A DNA stretch of 64,000 bases from Ceratotherium simum simum (lineage: Eukaryota > Chordata > Mammalia > Perissodactyla > Rhinocerotidae). The notes under the pieces were generated by a model. The model did no database searches. It worked only from the letters and a program-made list of their open reading frames with translations, and had not been told where the DNA came from. The translations under genes were made by a program, and so were the position numbers. The stretch is taken from NCBI RefSeq assembly GCF_000283155.1, contig NW_004454178.1:29142672-29206671 (forward strand), read 5' to 3'. This document shows positions 12,081 to 22,880 of the stretch, piece by piece. Numbering within the stretch: position 1 is the stretch's first letter; every line of letters begins with the position of its first letter.

Positions 12081-12119
12081 TGACAGAGAAGCTTCCTCCC
12101 ACATGGGAGGGAAGCAATG

Positions 12120-12600
12120 GCTGAGTTGCCACTCTGACTACCCGTAGACAATTGTGGGGATTTTTAGGAATGGCAGGCTTCTCTCGAATTTGGATGCCCA
12201 ACTTCAGATTAATTATAAAACCTCTATATGAGGTCTTAAAGGGAAGAGACCTCTGGCCTTTCATGTGGACACAAGAGTGCCAGAATTCGTTCAATCAGGT
12301 TAAAGGAAAATTATTAACTGCCCCAGCCTTGGGACTCTCAGATTTGAGAAAGCCCTTTGATCTTTTAGTACATGAGAAACAGGCCTTAGTTTGGGAGTCC
12401 TGACTCAGAACCTTGGACCCACCAGGAGGCCTCTGGCCTATTTTTCTAAGCAGTTGGATCAGACAGTCAGGATGGCCACCTTGCCTCTGAGCCATTGCTG
12501 CCGCCTCTGACATACTACAAGAAGCCAAAAATTTCACGTTGGGGCAGCCCACCACGGTGCACACTCCTCATTGTGTCCTCCATTTATTAGAACAGAAAAG
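12120..12600 (+). pseudogene. pol remnant: RT thumb/connection
   Basis: The frame 12152-12403 reads as the thumb/connection part of gammaretroviral reverse transcriptase: FLGMAGFSRIWMPNF, then LLTAPALGLSDLRKPFDL. A stop at about 12401-12403 and a frame change interrupt it. Similarity continues in other frames to about 12600. The polymerase catalytic residues lie upstream and are missing. Confidence 0.8.
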
Positions 12601-12739
12601 AGGATATTAGCTAACTTCAAGACCAGGCTATTTTATTAGACAACCCAGAGGTAAAGTTAAATACTATTTCTATCTTAAACCCTGCAACCCTGCTAGCTAC
12701 AGGTGTTCTCGAGCTGACCTGACTTGACTGAGCAACCAT

Positions 12740-13160
12740 TGGAGCAGCAGGACTTGGAACTGTTCACTGATGGAAGCAGCTTCAAGGACCAGGGGCAACA
12801 TTGAGCAGTCGTCCACCCTTCAGGACGCCATGGAAGCAAAGGCTCTACCACCAGGTACCTTAGCTCAAAAGGCTGACCTTATAGCTCTAACTAGGGCTCT
12901 TGAAAGAGGTAAAAACAAAAGATTTCAGACTCAAAATATGCCTTTTTAGTGGTCCATACCCATGGGGCCATGGAAAGAGAGGGGACTCTTGACGGCTGGA
13001 AAGAGTGACATAAAATATTCTCAGGAAATATTGACCTTATTAGAGGCCATTAATGACCTTTGGCAGAGGCCATCATGCATTGCCCTGGACATTGGAAAGG
13101 GGAGCCTTTGGAAGCCAGAGGTAATCAACTGACCGACCAGGCAGCAAAGACTGCTGCTAG
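12740..13160 (+). pseudogene. pol remnant: RNase H
   Basis: LFTDGSS at 12760-12780 is the conserved RNase H motif containing a catalytic Asp. An in-frame stop follows at 12802-12804. The C-terminal RNase H part is in the frame starting at 13060 (HCPGHWKG...GNQLTDQAA), where the final conserved Asp is retained. The domain is split by stops and frameshifts and is inactive. Confidence 0.75.
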
Positions 13161-14210
13161 GACTATGAGCCTTGAGGCCCTCCTGGCTCCCTTAGTTCCC
13201 CAGATTGACTTTGCTAAATTCCAGCCTAGCTGCACCCTGAAAGATTTAGAGAGAGCCAGAGGATGGGGATTTGACTCCTCCTCTCTGGAGCATCCTGGCT
13301 GGAAACATAACTCGGAGGGACTCAGCCTGGTACCTGAAGCCCTTCTGGGAGAAACTGTTAATCACTATGGGAGGGATGCCACCTTGCAGTGGATCCAAAA
13401 GGTATTTAATTGGCCCGAATTTGCAATGGACCATTCAGAAAGTTATCCAACAATGTGTTTCATCTGTGCCAAAAACAATCCCAGGACAGGGCCGGCCTCC
13501 TTGGACAAGGGCATTCAACATCGAGGAGCAGCCCTCTGTGAGGACTGGCAAGTGGACTCTACTATGATGCCTTGAGCTTCTGGGAATGTCAAGATTTGCA
13601 GATGCCTTTGCAGGGTGGGTTGAAGCTTTCCCCTCCAGAACTGAGAAGGCCACTGAAGTAACCAAAGTTTCGCTAAAGGAGATCATTCCCAGGTATGGAC
13701 TCCCACTGTCGATCTAGAGTGACAACAGAGCTGCATTTATCTCCTAAATAACCCAGGGAGTATCGAGAGCCTTGGGGATCACTTGGAAACTCCACGCCTC
13801 ATGGCAGCCCCAGTGGACAGGAAAGACTGAAAAGATGAACCACACATTAAAGAAGACGATTGCCAAGATCTGTCAGGAAGCTAACATAACCTGGGACAAG
13901 CTGTTGCCCTCTGCCCTGGTGAGCATCCACGTAGCAGAAGGAAATAGCCGTCAGGCAGTACTTAAAATTTTTAAATGAAATTCTAACTTTTGTTCATGAG
14001 TTTGCCTCACAGGTCCCTGTTCCCGTCAGATGTACCACTCTACCACATCAAGGCAGGTGACTAGGTTCTACTTAAGTCTTGGAAGGAACGTGGACTAGAG
14101 GATTGACTAACCCCCCAAGTGGACTGGGCCCTATGAAGTCCTCCTGACGGCCCATTCATCAGTCAAATTGGCCAGAGTCAAGCCATAGATTCCATCACGC
14201 CTGAGTGAGG
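13160..14210 (+). pseudogene. pol remnant: integrase
   Basis: The zinc-binding region keeps a C-F-I-C pair at 13454-13465. The catalytic core positions are all still encoded but in broken frames: Asp at 13554-13556 (W-Q-V-D), Asp at 13721-13723 (S-D-N, just after an in-frame stop at 13715-13717), and Glu at 13829-13831 (G-K-T-E-K-M-N). C-terminal similarity runs to about 14200. A stop at 13573-13575 and others prevent a full protein. Confidence 0.8.
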
Positions 14211-14309
14211 CCTGCCCCACCACGACCAGAGCACTTAGACACTGAAAAGAAAAAAACTGGTCTTGTGAGCCACTGAAAGACCTTAAGCTGCTGTTCCAGG
14301 TTAAGACAG

Positions 14310-14969
14310 TGTGGGAGATCAAGATTTGGCCACCCTGAAATCTATCTCTTTACCTTGATTGTTTTCTCTGAGAGACATTTGACCTCCCCCACTAACTGCC
14401 TAAAGAATTTGACATGGTGGCTCCTTCCTGGAACAGATCTATCATGATGGCTGTAAAGATAATGTAAGATAGAGGCTACAATAAAAAAGGCACCAACAAG
14501 CCCATCTTATCGGAAGTTCTGTCTCTCTGGCCACATTCTCTGGATGGCCATGCGAGGAGTTGCCAGACAATCATTTACATTTATAAAAGAAATCTCCATT
14601 TGTAAATGTATCTCCCTCTCTGTTTTGAAAAGAGGCGGAGATGGCCTCATTTCTAGAGGCTTATCAATGTGGAAGGTGAGGCCTTAAATCTACATAATAA
14701 CCTTACTCTTGTTTACTGTGCTTTAGTGGTAATCTCCTGTAACTGACTCCCCCCATCCCCAACATCCTCCTTTGTCGTTGGCTGAACATGATATTTAAGA
14801 TGAGAATTTCTGCTATTGTGTTGAGAAATGCAGTGTCCCTGCTTTCTCCCATGTATACATATTCAACTTGATATTATTTTCTCCTGCTAACCTGTCTTGT
14901 TAATTATTTGGCCAGCCATAAAAACCTTAAGAAAAAGGGCAGAGGGAGATTCTCCCTCTTCCCCCGACA
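14310..14969 (-). repeat. LTR-C copy 2 nested in the provirus
   Basis: A 660-bp LTR in reverse orientation. Its minus strand starts TGTCGGGGGAAGAGG and ends TTGATCTCCCACA. A 4-bp target duplication ACAG flanks it (14306-14309 and 14970-14973). It shares sequence with the copies at 6418-6982 and 58087-58703. It sits between the integrase remnant and the 3' polypurine tract, so it entered after the host provirus integrated. Confidence 0.85.
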
Positions 14970-14973
14970 ACAG

Positions 14974-15239
14974 CCAACACCAAACAGTCAGATAAGTAAA
15001 AGGAAATGGGTTCCTGCATTTTGGGTTCTGGAAATTTGGGTTAGTCGAATATGAAATGTCAAGTAAGATAATGCAAAATGCAAAATATAGCCTGGTACCT
15101 GAGAGCATGTTCAATCCCAGGTTGAAAACTTGCCCTTCTCAGTTCCCCCATCTTCACCCCCTTTCAGCAGGAAGTAGCCAGAAGGATCGACACTCTGCTT
15201 CATGCAAGAATGAGGAAGGGAAAAAGAGACAGTGGGGAT
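14974..15239 (+). other. 3' internal segment of the Arg-primed ERV
   Basis: About 265 bases between the nested LTR and the 3' LTR. No env motif or long open frame is visible. The end is purine-rich (see polypurine tract). Confidence 0.5.
15212..15238 (+). promoter_or_regulatory. Polypurine tract
   Basis: A purine-rich run (GAGGAAGGGAAAAAGAGA then CAGTGGGGA), interrupted only by a C and a T, ends one base before the 3' LTR. This is the standard site for priming plus-strand DNA synthesis and fixes the LTR start at 15240. Confidence 0.75.
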
Positions 15240-15665
15240 TGAAGTCGGGTACCTGAGGGATACTGTGGATATTAAACCAATTTGCTGTTTTTCCTGTTTA
15301 ACGTGAGGGGTGACTCAGGGCTCTCAAGGATTTATGAGCTTCTTTTGCAGGAGAAAGATTGCTTTTGGGGAAGTTGCGATCACAGGATGGCCAATCACTG
15401 GATGGCCGGCCCTCAGCAGCTGTTGAAACCCAGAAGTCAGATTGCCCAGAGACTTATTGGGAGTTACCTCTTTGTTTCCCTGAAGTCCCTCCTCCCAAGC
15501 CCCTTGGCTCTATAAACCTCCTTGCTTTCTGTTCTGGGGGGGGTGGATTTGAGCGAACCCTCGTTTTGTCTGATTTGAATACGTCTTTCTCTATCTCCAA
15601 GCACCAGTGTCTCAGTGTTTGGCTTGCTGGGCATCAGGCACTTGAGAATAAGAGATTCGGTATCA
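15240..15665 (+). repeat. 3' LTR of the Arg-primed ERV
   Basis: A 426-bp LTR starting TGAAGTCGGG and ending TATCA, followed by the target duplication CCTC. It keeps a TATAAA box at 15511-15516, unlike the 5' LTR. Small indels near the end (after GGCAC) account for the length difference. Confidence 0.9.
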
Positions 15666-15854
15666 CCTCCTGGGCATTTTCTTCATTCCTCCTTCTTGTT
15701 CTAGGTTCACTTACAAACTAGTTCTAGGTGAGGACTTTGGCGATTCAAGGCTGGAGATTGCGTGAACGGTTCTGACAGTGCATTTTTCTCACTCGCAGGA
15801 GTATTGAATTCTAATGGTTTGAGGTCACAAAACAAAGCAGTCGGTCTTCTATTC

Positions 15855-16010
15855 CTTAATCCTAATTAACCTGTAGGTAGCAGGCACTGTGTTAAGTGGG
15901 TGCACCTTTCAATTAATGCTAACAACCCTAAAGGATCCTATTATTTCACACCTCACTTCACAGATGAGGAATTCAAGAAAAGCACAGTTACATGATCCAT
16001 TAGTTAGCTT
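15855..16010 (+). repeat. MIR SINE fragment
   Basis: The core GCAGGCACTGTGTTAAGTGG, the polypyrimidine-to-TTATTT part and CACAGATGAGGAATTCAAG match the central portion of the old mammalian-wide MIR SINE in sense orientation. Confidence 0.8.
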
Positions 16011-16324
16011 CTGCTGGATGGCAAACCAGTCCAAAATTAGTGATTTCAAACACCTGTTTATTTAGCTATTGATTCTGTGGTTGGACAACTTGACCTGGGA
16101 TCACCAGGGCGTCTTCACCTGTCTATGGAGAGAGAAGAGGGAGGAAGGGAGAGAGAGGTGTATTGACAAGGCTAAATAGAGAGAAAGATTGGTGAGCACT
16201 AAGAGGTACATTTGAGATGTAGTTTTAAGTCTTTCTTTTCAATACAATTTGCAAAGTCAATTGAATTAACAGAAAAAATAAAATGAAATAATTCTGAAAA
16301 AAAATGATGACTGTTTTCATTTTT
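16010..16324. other. Possible old repeat and AT-rich DNA
   Basis: About 16010-16115 resembles a common mammalian interspersed repeat (the CTGTGGTTGGACAACTTGACCTGG stretch area) that I cannot name firmly. The rest is A-rich without features. Confidence 0.3.
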
Positions 16325-16571
16325 CTTTATTTTTTCTTTTTGAGAAAGATTAGCCCTGAGCTAACATCCGATGCCAATCCTCCTCTTTTTTGCTGAGGAA
16401 GATTGGCCTGGGCTAACATCCGTGCCCATCTTCCTCTACTTTATATGGGAGTCGCCACAGCATGGCCTGACAAGCGGTGCATAGGTCCCTGCAGGGGATC
16501 TGAACTTGTGAACCCCGGGGCTGCTGAAGCAGAGCGTGCAAATTTAACCATTACACCATTGTGCTGGCCCC
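16325..16571 (-). mobile_element. ERE SINE, antisense
   Basis: Reverse complement of the ERE consensus. It begins with the T-rich tail, has GAGCTAACATC and CTTTATATGGGAGTCGCCACAG in the body, and ends with the head GTGCTGGCCCC. I see no clear target duplication. It is more diverged than the copy at 1641. Confidence 0.9.
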
Positions 16572-18613
16572 AACAGCTTTCTGATAAAAATGATCTACCC
16601 TAATAGGTATTATTTTCTGAAAGATCTTGCTATAGTTAAGAAAATACTCTGCAAAATATTAAGTGATTAGAGCTGTTTTCTTCAAATGATTCTCATTTTG
16701 AAAGTACCTATTGATTCTTTTCTATAACAGGTGAGGACATTAAAAAGTCATCCCCCACAAAACCTTTATTTCGTTTCCTGATTTGTGCAGGTGGCATTTT
16801 TATTTTTGCATTTCAAGATGCATGGCATTTACATTTTTATCCTGCAATGATTATTCATACAGTTTAGTGTATTTTAAATCACTTCAAAGGGATGGGTTCA
16901 AGTTTGTTTCCAGTTATTTTACGTGATCTCATATTCTTTAGTTATTATTTTATTTATTACATGATTTTTTTATCTGAGTAATTTTAACAAAGATTCCTGG
17001 GTTTACATAGCTTGAGTTCGATTCCTTTATAATTTAGGGAAATTTGGGTATGTCTAAAGTTCTCTCATTTCTTCTGTTGTGAGATGCTGCAGGGAAGTTT
17101 GAGGCTTGCCTGGGATTCCCCTTTGCATGTTAAATTCTAAATTTATTTTATAATTATTTCCCCACTTAATTTAGCCATACAGCTGGGTTATTCTTGGGCT
17201 GAAGGTGTTGTATGACTTGTTTCCTGGGAAGACGTATGTCCTTTTAATTTGCAGATATAATTTAGTTCACATAATATTTATTCAGTGGAATCTTTAGATA
17301 TCGTTTTCTGTTCCATGTTTTTCGGAAACATCAACAATCTTTTTTATAATCATGTTGCTCTTTTCAATGTGGCATCCGTCTCTGTAGCCTCTATTTGTCT
17401 CCCACTCTTCTCTGAGGTCTGTGAGCTCTACTCTCACTTCTTTCTATGGTCCTGTAATCTCGTTCTTCAATGCATGTGTTTCTTTTTGATCAGTGTTTAG
17501 AGAGGCTGTTGTGCGAGACTGTGGGGAGCTGCTCTCTGAATGCCCCACCTGTGACTCCTCTGAAGCCCGTCTTTGTTTCCCGTATGCTGCATTCTGCCCA
17601 TCCTTTGGTGTCAGGGCTGGTTATGCAGCCATCCACTGCTGGTGAGTTTTTGGTTGTTCTCACTTCACTGTGTTTATTCTCTGCTGGTGTTTAGGGTGGT
17701 GTGCAGGGGTCTGGAGGTGGCAGTCTGTCCTGTGAGGCAGACTTGTGTTTGGGTGCATTTTGCTGTGAGCCCCTCACTGAGCCTGCACAACCTCTGCCTT
17801 GGCCGTCTGCTCACACTGCGCGTTTGCTAGTCATTCTTCACGGAATATTGTGCACAGAACGCATGTGGCCATTTCTTCATTTCTTTGAAATAGTTTTTTC
17901 CTCTGTTCTTTTCTTTTCTTCTCTTTTGTTCCATGAATGAGACAGATTGTTTGAAACTCTCTCACATAATATTAAAAAAAAGTGTCATGTTAGCTCACAC
18001 ATGTCATGGCAAGGTGATTCCTAGACAGAACTCCTCATTTCGCCCAGAATGGAGTGAGATTTATTTCTCTGATGATCGATTATGCTCTCCTTCCAGACAC
18101 CCCCGATTAGAGAGAGAAGAGCCTCTGCGCGAAGCCACTCAGCATCCTGACGGGAAACTTGCAGACTGTGGGTCAGGTACACACCGACACTCTCCATACT
18201 GGGAACTCATTTTCTATCAAAGTGTGTTTTGATTTCCATTCTACTCTTCATGCCTAAGACAGTCGATTATGAATAGAGAAAGAAGATTTGGTTTTCGTGG
18301 ATGAGCGAAGTCTGCTGGTGCCTATTTCTGTTGTTGCTGCTCCAGCTGATCAAGTGTTGTCTGTCTTCAAGTCACTTCAACAAAGGTGACTTCAACGCTT
18401 AGATCTGTTTACATTAATGTCAGGAGTGGTTTGCAAAGGAGATTTTGAAATGAAAACAGAGACCTATCTCAAGGGTCTATTTTCATTGTCAGAAATTTAA
18501 ATGTCCATTCATTTTTAGAGACTTATCTGCCTTTCTTTGGAAGATGCAAATCTATGTCTTTTAATCCCTTCTGTGTCTTGGAACAAGTTAACATGTCTGT
18601 AGCTATAGACCTT
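16572..18613. other. Unassigned intergenic DNA
   Basis: No gene recognised. Overlapping open frames at 17285-17940 translate to C/V/L/F-rich low-complexity peptides without known domains. The T-rich composition at 16700-17500 may reflect old antisense L1, but I cannot confirm it. Confidence 0.35.
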
Positions 18614-18626
18614 TGTAACATATTTT

Positions 18627-18816
18627 ATTTTATTTTTTGCTGAGGAAGATTCACCCTGAGCTAACGTCTGTGCCAATCTTCATCTGTTTTTTAGTGTGTG
18701 GGCCGCCAGCACAGCATGGCTGCTAACAGAGCAGTGTAGGTCTGCGCCTGGAACCAAACCTGGGCTGCCGAAGCAGAGTGCACTGAACTTAACCACTAGG
18801 CTGCTGGGGCTGGCCC
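18627..18816 (-). mobile_element. ERE-type SINE, antisense, diverged
   Basis: An older ERE subfamily copy: GCTGAGGAAGATTCACCCTG, then GAGCTAACGTC, and an end in GCTGGGGCTGGCCC. The flanks TGTAACATATTTT (18614-18626) and TGTAACTTATTTT (from 18817) form a 13-bp target duplication with one mismatch. Confidence 0.88.
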
Positions 18817-18829
18817 TGTAACTTATTTT

Positions 18830-20369
18830 CTACTCTTCATCGTTGAATAGTAACAAAGAACATCATTAGCACGATCATTTTACCCCTCTATAAACTCCCA
18901 ACACTCAACAAAAACAATAGCAGCAAATAAAATAAAGCCAACAATCTTTGCCCAATAGAATACAGCCTTTACATGTTTTCTCCCTTTCCTGTTCGTATTT
19001 TACTTTCTTAGAAAATCACTGTAAAATGGCTGTCTCTAAGGTGGCTCCATCAATGAAAAGCATCAGTGACAGTTACCTAGCTGGAGGACTGCCTTCAAGC
19101 CCATGTCTTGGCCACATGATCCTTCTTTTGTCCCCAAACCCTTGGCTTTTCCAAGACCTGGATAATCAGGTGAAGAGCGTTTTTGGGAATCCAACACTTC
19201 ACTGACTCTGGGTCGTTCTGAGGTGGATCACCCATTCCTGGGCCAACTGGAGGACTGTGTTAACTTAGAATCACTGATTCCACTCCACCCAACTCAACCT
19301 TGGAAGATGCTGAGTGAGATCTTGGGATTGACCTGCTCCTGTCTTAGCACTTGAGATCTCTGGAACTCACTTTGGGCAAAATCAGATATCACTGGCTCTC
19401 CACTCTAAGAGAAATTTTTGAAACTTTCGAATACTAGGAGAATTTTAGAATAAATGAGAATACAGAGTTCTCATTTACAGGACCTCAGAAATCTCTCTTA
19501 CTAACCAGTGTTGATTTTTCAACATCAACTGATGTTGCTAACATTCATGTAGGTTGTTATTTGATCTGGTTCCCTTATGGTAAGTTAATTAAGTAAATCT
19601 TATGAATGGTATAAATTCCTCAAGCATTAATAATGAATAAGCATTCACTAAAATAAGCTTTAATGAGCCTGCACTTTGTGGGAAACTCTGTTATGTGTGG
19701 GGGCACAGAATGATCATTTTTGTTTCCTCAGCCCTTGAGTTACTCAGAGTGTGGTAAACGTTCTATTGACACTGAGGAATCTCAAGGTTGAATAAGTGGC
19801 TTCCTCAAACAGCAATGTGGTATCAACACAATTTTGAAAGGTCCTCGGTTTAGGGACTGACGTTCTCTATGATTCTGGAGAGACCAGCAGCACACAGGAA
19901 GGGGAAAGTCATCGTGCAGTGGGCTGGAATCTGAAAGGTTAGAAGGTACAGAGGGGAAGACCTGTGAGGAAATGGATCCTCTTCTGAAGGCAACGGGAGC
20001 AGAGGAAAGTCAGCCTGAGATCCACCAGGGAACACGAGAGATGTTGCCTAATCTCTTGGAGCAGATTTTGTGGAGGAACTATTTTCGTTTATTTTCTACT
20101 AAAAGCCTATTGAAAAATTGAAACTGAAAAAGAAGATAGGGGAATTTTCTCTCCAAAATATTTTCTCCTTTCTGTCCTCTTTGGTTATTGTCCCAGAAAC
20201 TGAAAGTGACATGTGACTCTAATAGCCAAGACTGGCCCCTGCCATTGCCTGTTAGTAAGATGGGGTTTGTTTCCTGGTGGCAAACAGAACACGTCTGTGT
20301 TTAGCAAAGGACTGTTTCCTTTACTGACACAGAAAGGGGCAGAAAGGGTAGTTAACCATTTTTTATTTC
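18830..20369. other. Unassigned intergenic DNA
   Basis: No gene or named repeat seen. Open frames are under 90 codons. Confidence 0.45.
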
Positions 20370-22880
20370 AGTTTTTCTCCTTCTTATTTTTTATTGAATT
20401 AAAATCAACATACAAGGAATTATACAATTTAATGTACATTTGATGAGTTTTGAAAAATGTATACACCCATTTAACCAGCACCACAATCAAAATATAGAAT
20501 ATTTCATTACCCTAAAAAGTTTTATTGTGACTTTTCCCAGGAAAACACAAGCATCAGTGTTAACTCTAGTTGTCATTGTGTTATTGTAGATTCATTTGCC
20601 TGCTTTGGGACTTCATACAGATGGAATGTGTTATGTGTTTGCATGTGTACGTGTGTGTGCATGTGTATGTGCGTGTGTGTGCATGTTTGCATGTGTGGGC
20701 ATGTGTATGGCATGTGTGTGTGGGCATGTGCGTGTATGTGTGTGCATGTGTATGTGTATGTGCACGTGCGTGTTTTAATTTTCTAATATTGGGTACTTTC
20801 CTACATGTTTTATGGTTATTGACTTACATACAAATCCCTTTGTAGTCAGAGCATAAAATGTATTATTTTAACCTTTTGAAATTTACTGAGACTTATTTTA
20901 TTGCCCAGCACATGGTCTATTTTGGGAACATTCCACTTTTACTTTAATAGAAGGAGTATTCTATAGTTTTGCATGAAATGTTCTAAATATTTCAATTAGG
21001 TCAAGTTGACTGATAGTCTTGCTCATGTATTTTGTGCCCTTGCTGATTTTTGTCTACTTGTTCCATCAATTACTGAGACAGGGCTGTTAGCATTGCCCTC
21101 TGTGATTGTGTATTTGTCTATTTCTCCCTTTATCATGACAGTTTTTGCATCACATATGTTGAAGCTCCATTAGTAGTACATACACACGTTTAAGATTTGT
21201 ATGTTTTTCTGGTGAATTGATGTTTCATCATCATTGAGTGTCTTTCTTTATCTCTGGTAGTACCCCTGTGTTGTAGTCTATTTCATCTGATATCAATGCT
21301 GTTGACTAGCTTTCTCATGCTTACTATTTGCATGGCGTATCTGTTCCATCCTCTCTCTTTCAACTTATATCTTTCTATTTAAAATGGGCAGAATATAGTT
21401 GAATCTTTCTCTTCCATTCACCCTGACAATATAGCTTTTAATTAAAGAGCTTACACCATTTACTTTACATGAAATATTGATATGTCTGGACCAGTTTGTT
21501 ATTTGTTTCTATTCAACACATCTAATGTTTTTTCCACTTCTCTTTCCTACCATTTTGGGTATTTTTTTTAAAATTCTATTTCAGTTCCTCTAAAATCTAT
21601 TACCTATAACCTTTTAATTTGTGTTCACTACGTGAAGTTAGTAATATACCATTCAATGTAAAATTAACAATTTTGCAATGGTGGAATTCTATTTACTCTG
21701 TGTAATAGTTGTCATCTGTTCTACATATGTGTATGTTATAAATCACACAATATGATTCTACTTGCATTAAACAGAAATTTGACTTTAAAGAAATTAAGAG
21801 AATGTTTATTTATATTTTTCTATATTTACCATTTGGGTGCTTCTCTTTCCTGCTTGTAGATCCCAGTTTCCACTGGGGTTCATTTCCCTGAAGCCTCGTT
21901 CTAGAATGCACATAGAATTTTTGCTGGATGTAGAATTCCAGGTGGTCACTTTTGTTTGTTTTATTTCTCTTTCATCACTTGAACGTGTGCTCCTTTGCCA
22001 TCTGCCATCATCTACCATTGTTTGTGATGTGTTTTTTTCTTCTAGCTGCTGTCTCATGTTCCCTTTATGTTCACTTTTCAGCTATTTGATTACCCCGTGC
22101 CAGTATGGTATTCTTTTTATTAAACCTCCGTGGGTTTTACTGAGTTTCTGGAATCTGTGCATTGATATTTTTCACTGAAATTGGAAAATATTCAAACACT
22201 ATTTAAAAAAATGTTTTTATTTTTCCAAATCTCTCTCCTCCTCTGGAACTCCAAGAATAAGCATGTCAGACCACATGACAGCATCCTACAGGTCACTGAT
22301 GCTCTGCTTATAATTCTTCTGTGTTTTATCTTTTTCTTCAGATTGGATAATTTCTATTGATCTTCTTCAATTCACTGTCACTTTCATCTGTCACCTCCAA
22401 TCAGTTTTTGAGTTCATAAATATTTTTTAAAAATTTCTTATATGCACATTTTGTTTCTAGAATCTCCATTTGGTTCTTTGTTAAATTTTTTATTTCTGTA
22501 CTGAGATTCCCCATCTGTGCATTCATCACAGCATCTTGTCATTTAAGTCCTTTAAAATACTTGGAATAACTGCTTAACCTCAGCATATGCTAATTCTGAA
22601 TCAGAGCCGTCTCATGGCTTGTTTATCTTGACCATTTTTTCTCTTGAAATGGGCCACATTTTCATGTTTCTTTTTATGTCTGATAATTGTTTTTACCGTA
22701 CACTAACCATTGTGGATGACTTGAACAGACTCTGGATTTTGTTACCTCCCCCAGGAGAGTGAGGAGGATCTCTTTTATCACAGCAGGCATTTAAGTTGCT
22801 GGCTGATTGCCTTGGACTTAAAAAAGATAACGATGCTTTTTCTTGAGTGTTAGCATGAATCCTTAGTTCTGCTTGGTGTT
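20370..22880 (-). mobile_element. Ancient LINE-1, antisense
   Basis: The left edge (20395-20540) resembles an antisense L1 3' UTR. The stretch 21170-21440 resembles antisense ORF2, and 22300-22700 resembles the antisense 5' region of old L1/HAL1-type elements (TCTCCATTTGGTTCTTTGTT tract). There is no intact frame. The left part is interrupted by a TG-rich microsatellite (20632-20778). It may be several insertions. Confidence 0.7.
20632..20778 (+). repeat. TG/GCATGTGT-rich microsatellite
   Basis: Imperfect GTGTGCATGT repeats. The expansion lies within L1-derived DNA and produces a spurious V/C-rich open frame. Confidence 0.9.

Larger units (their letters stand above)
9381..15665 (+). mobile_element. 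Class I ERV provirus, Arg-primed, env not visible
   Basis: A gammaretrovirus-like provirus. In order it has a 5' LTR, primer-binding site, leader with splice-donor motifs, gag remnant, protease remnant, an unassigned insert, reverse-transcriptase connection, RNase H, integrase, a reverse LTR-C insertion, a polypurine tract and a 3' LTR. Both outer edges carry the target duplication CCTC (9377-9380 and 15666-15669), so this is one integration event. Every gene is broken by stops, frameshifts or loss, and no env is visible between integrase and the 3' LTR. The two LTRs differ at roughly 50 of about 430 aligned positions (count by eye), which suggests an old insertion. It is not replication-competent. 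Confidence 0.9.

Noticed and set aside
15052..15239. TGAAATGTC at about 15052 as the start of the 3' LTR
   Set aside because: No equivalent sequence exists at the start of the 5' LTR. The CCTC duplication and the purine tract place the LTR start at 15240.
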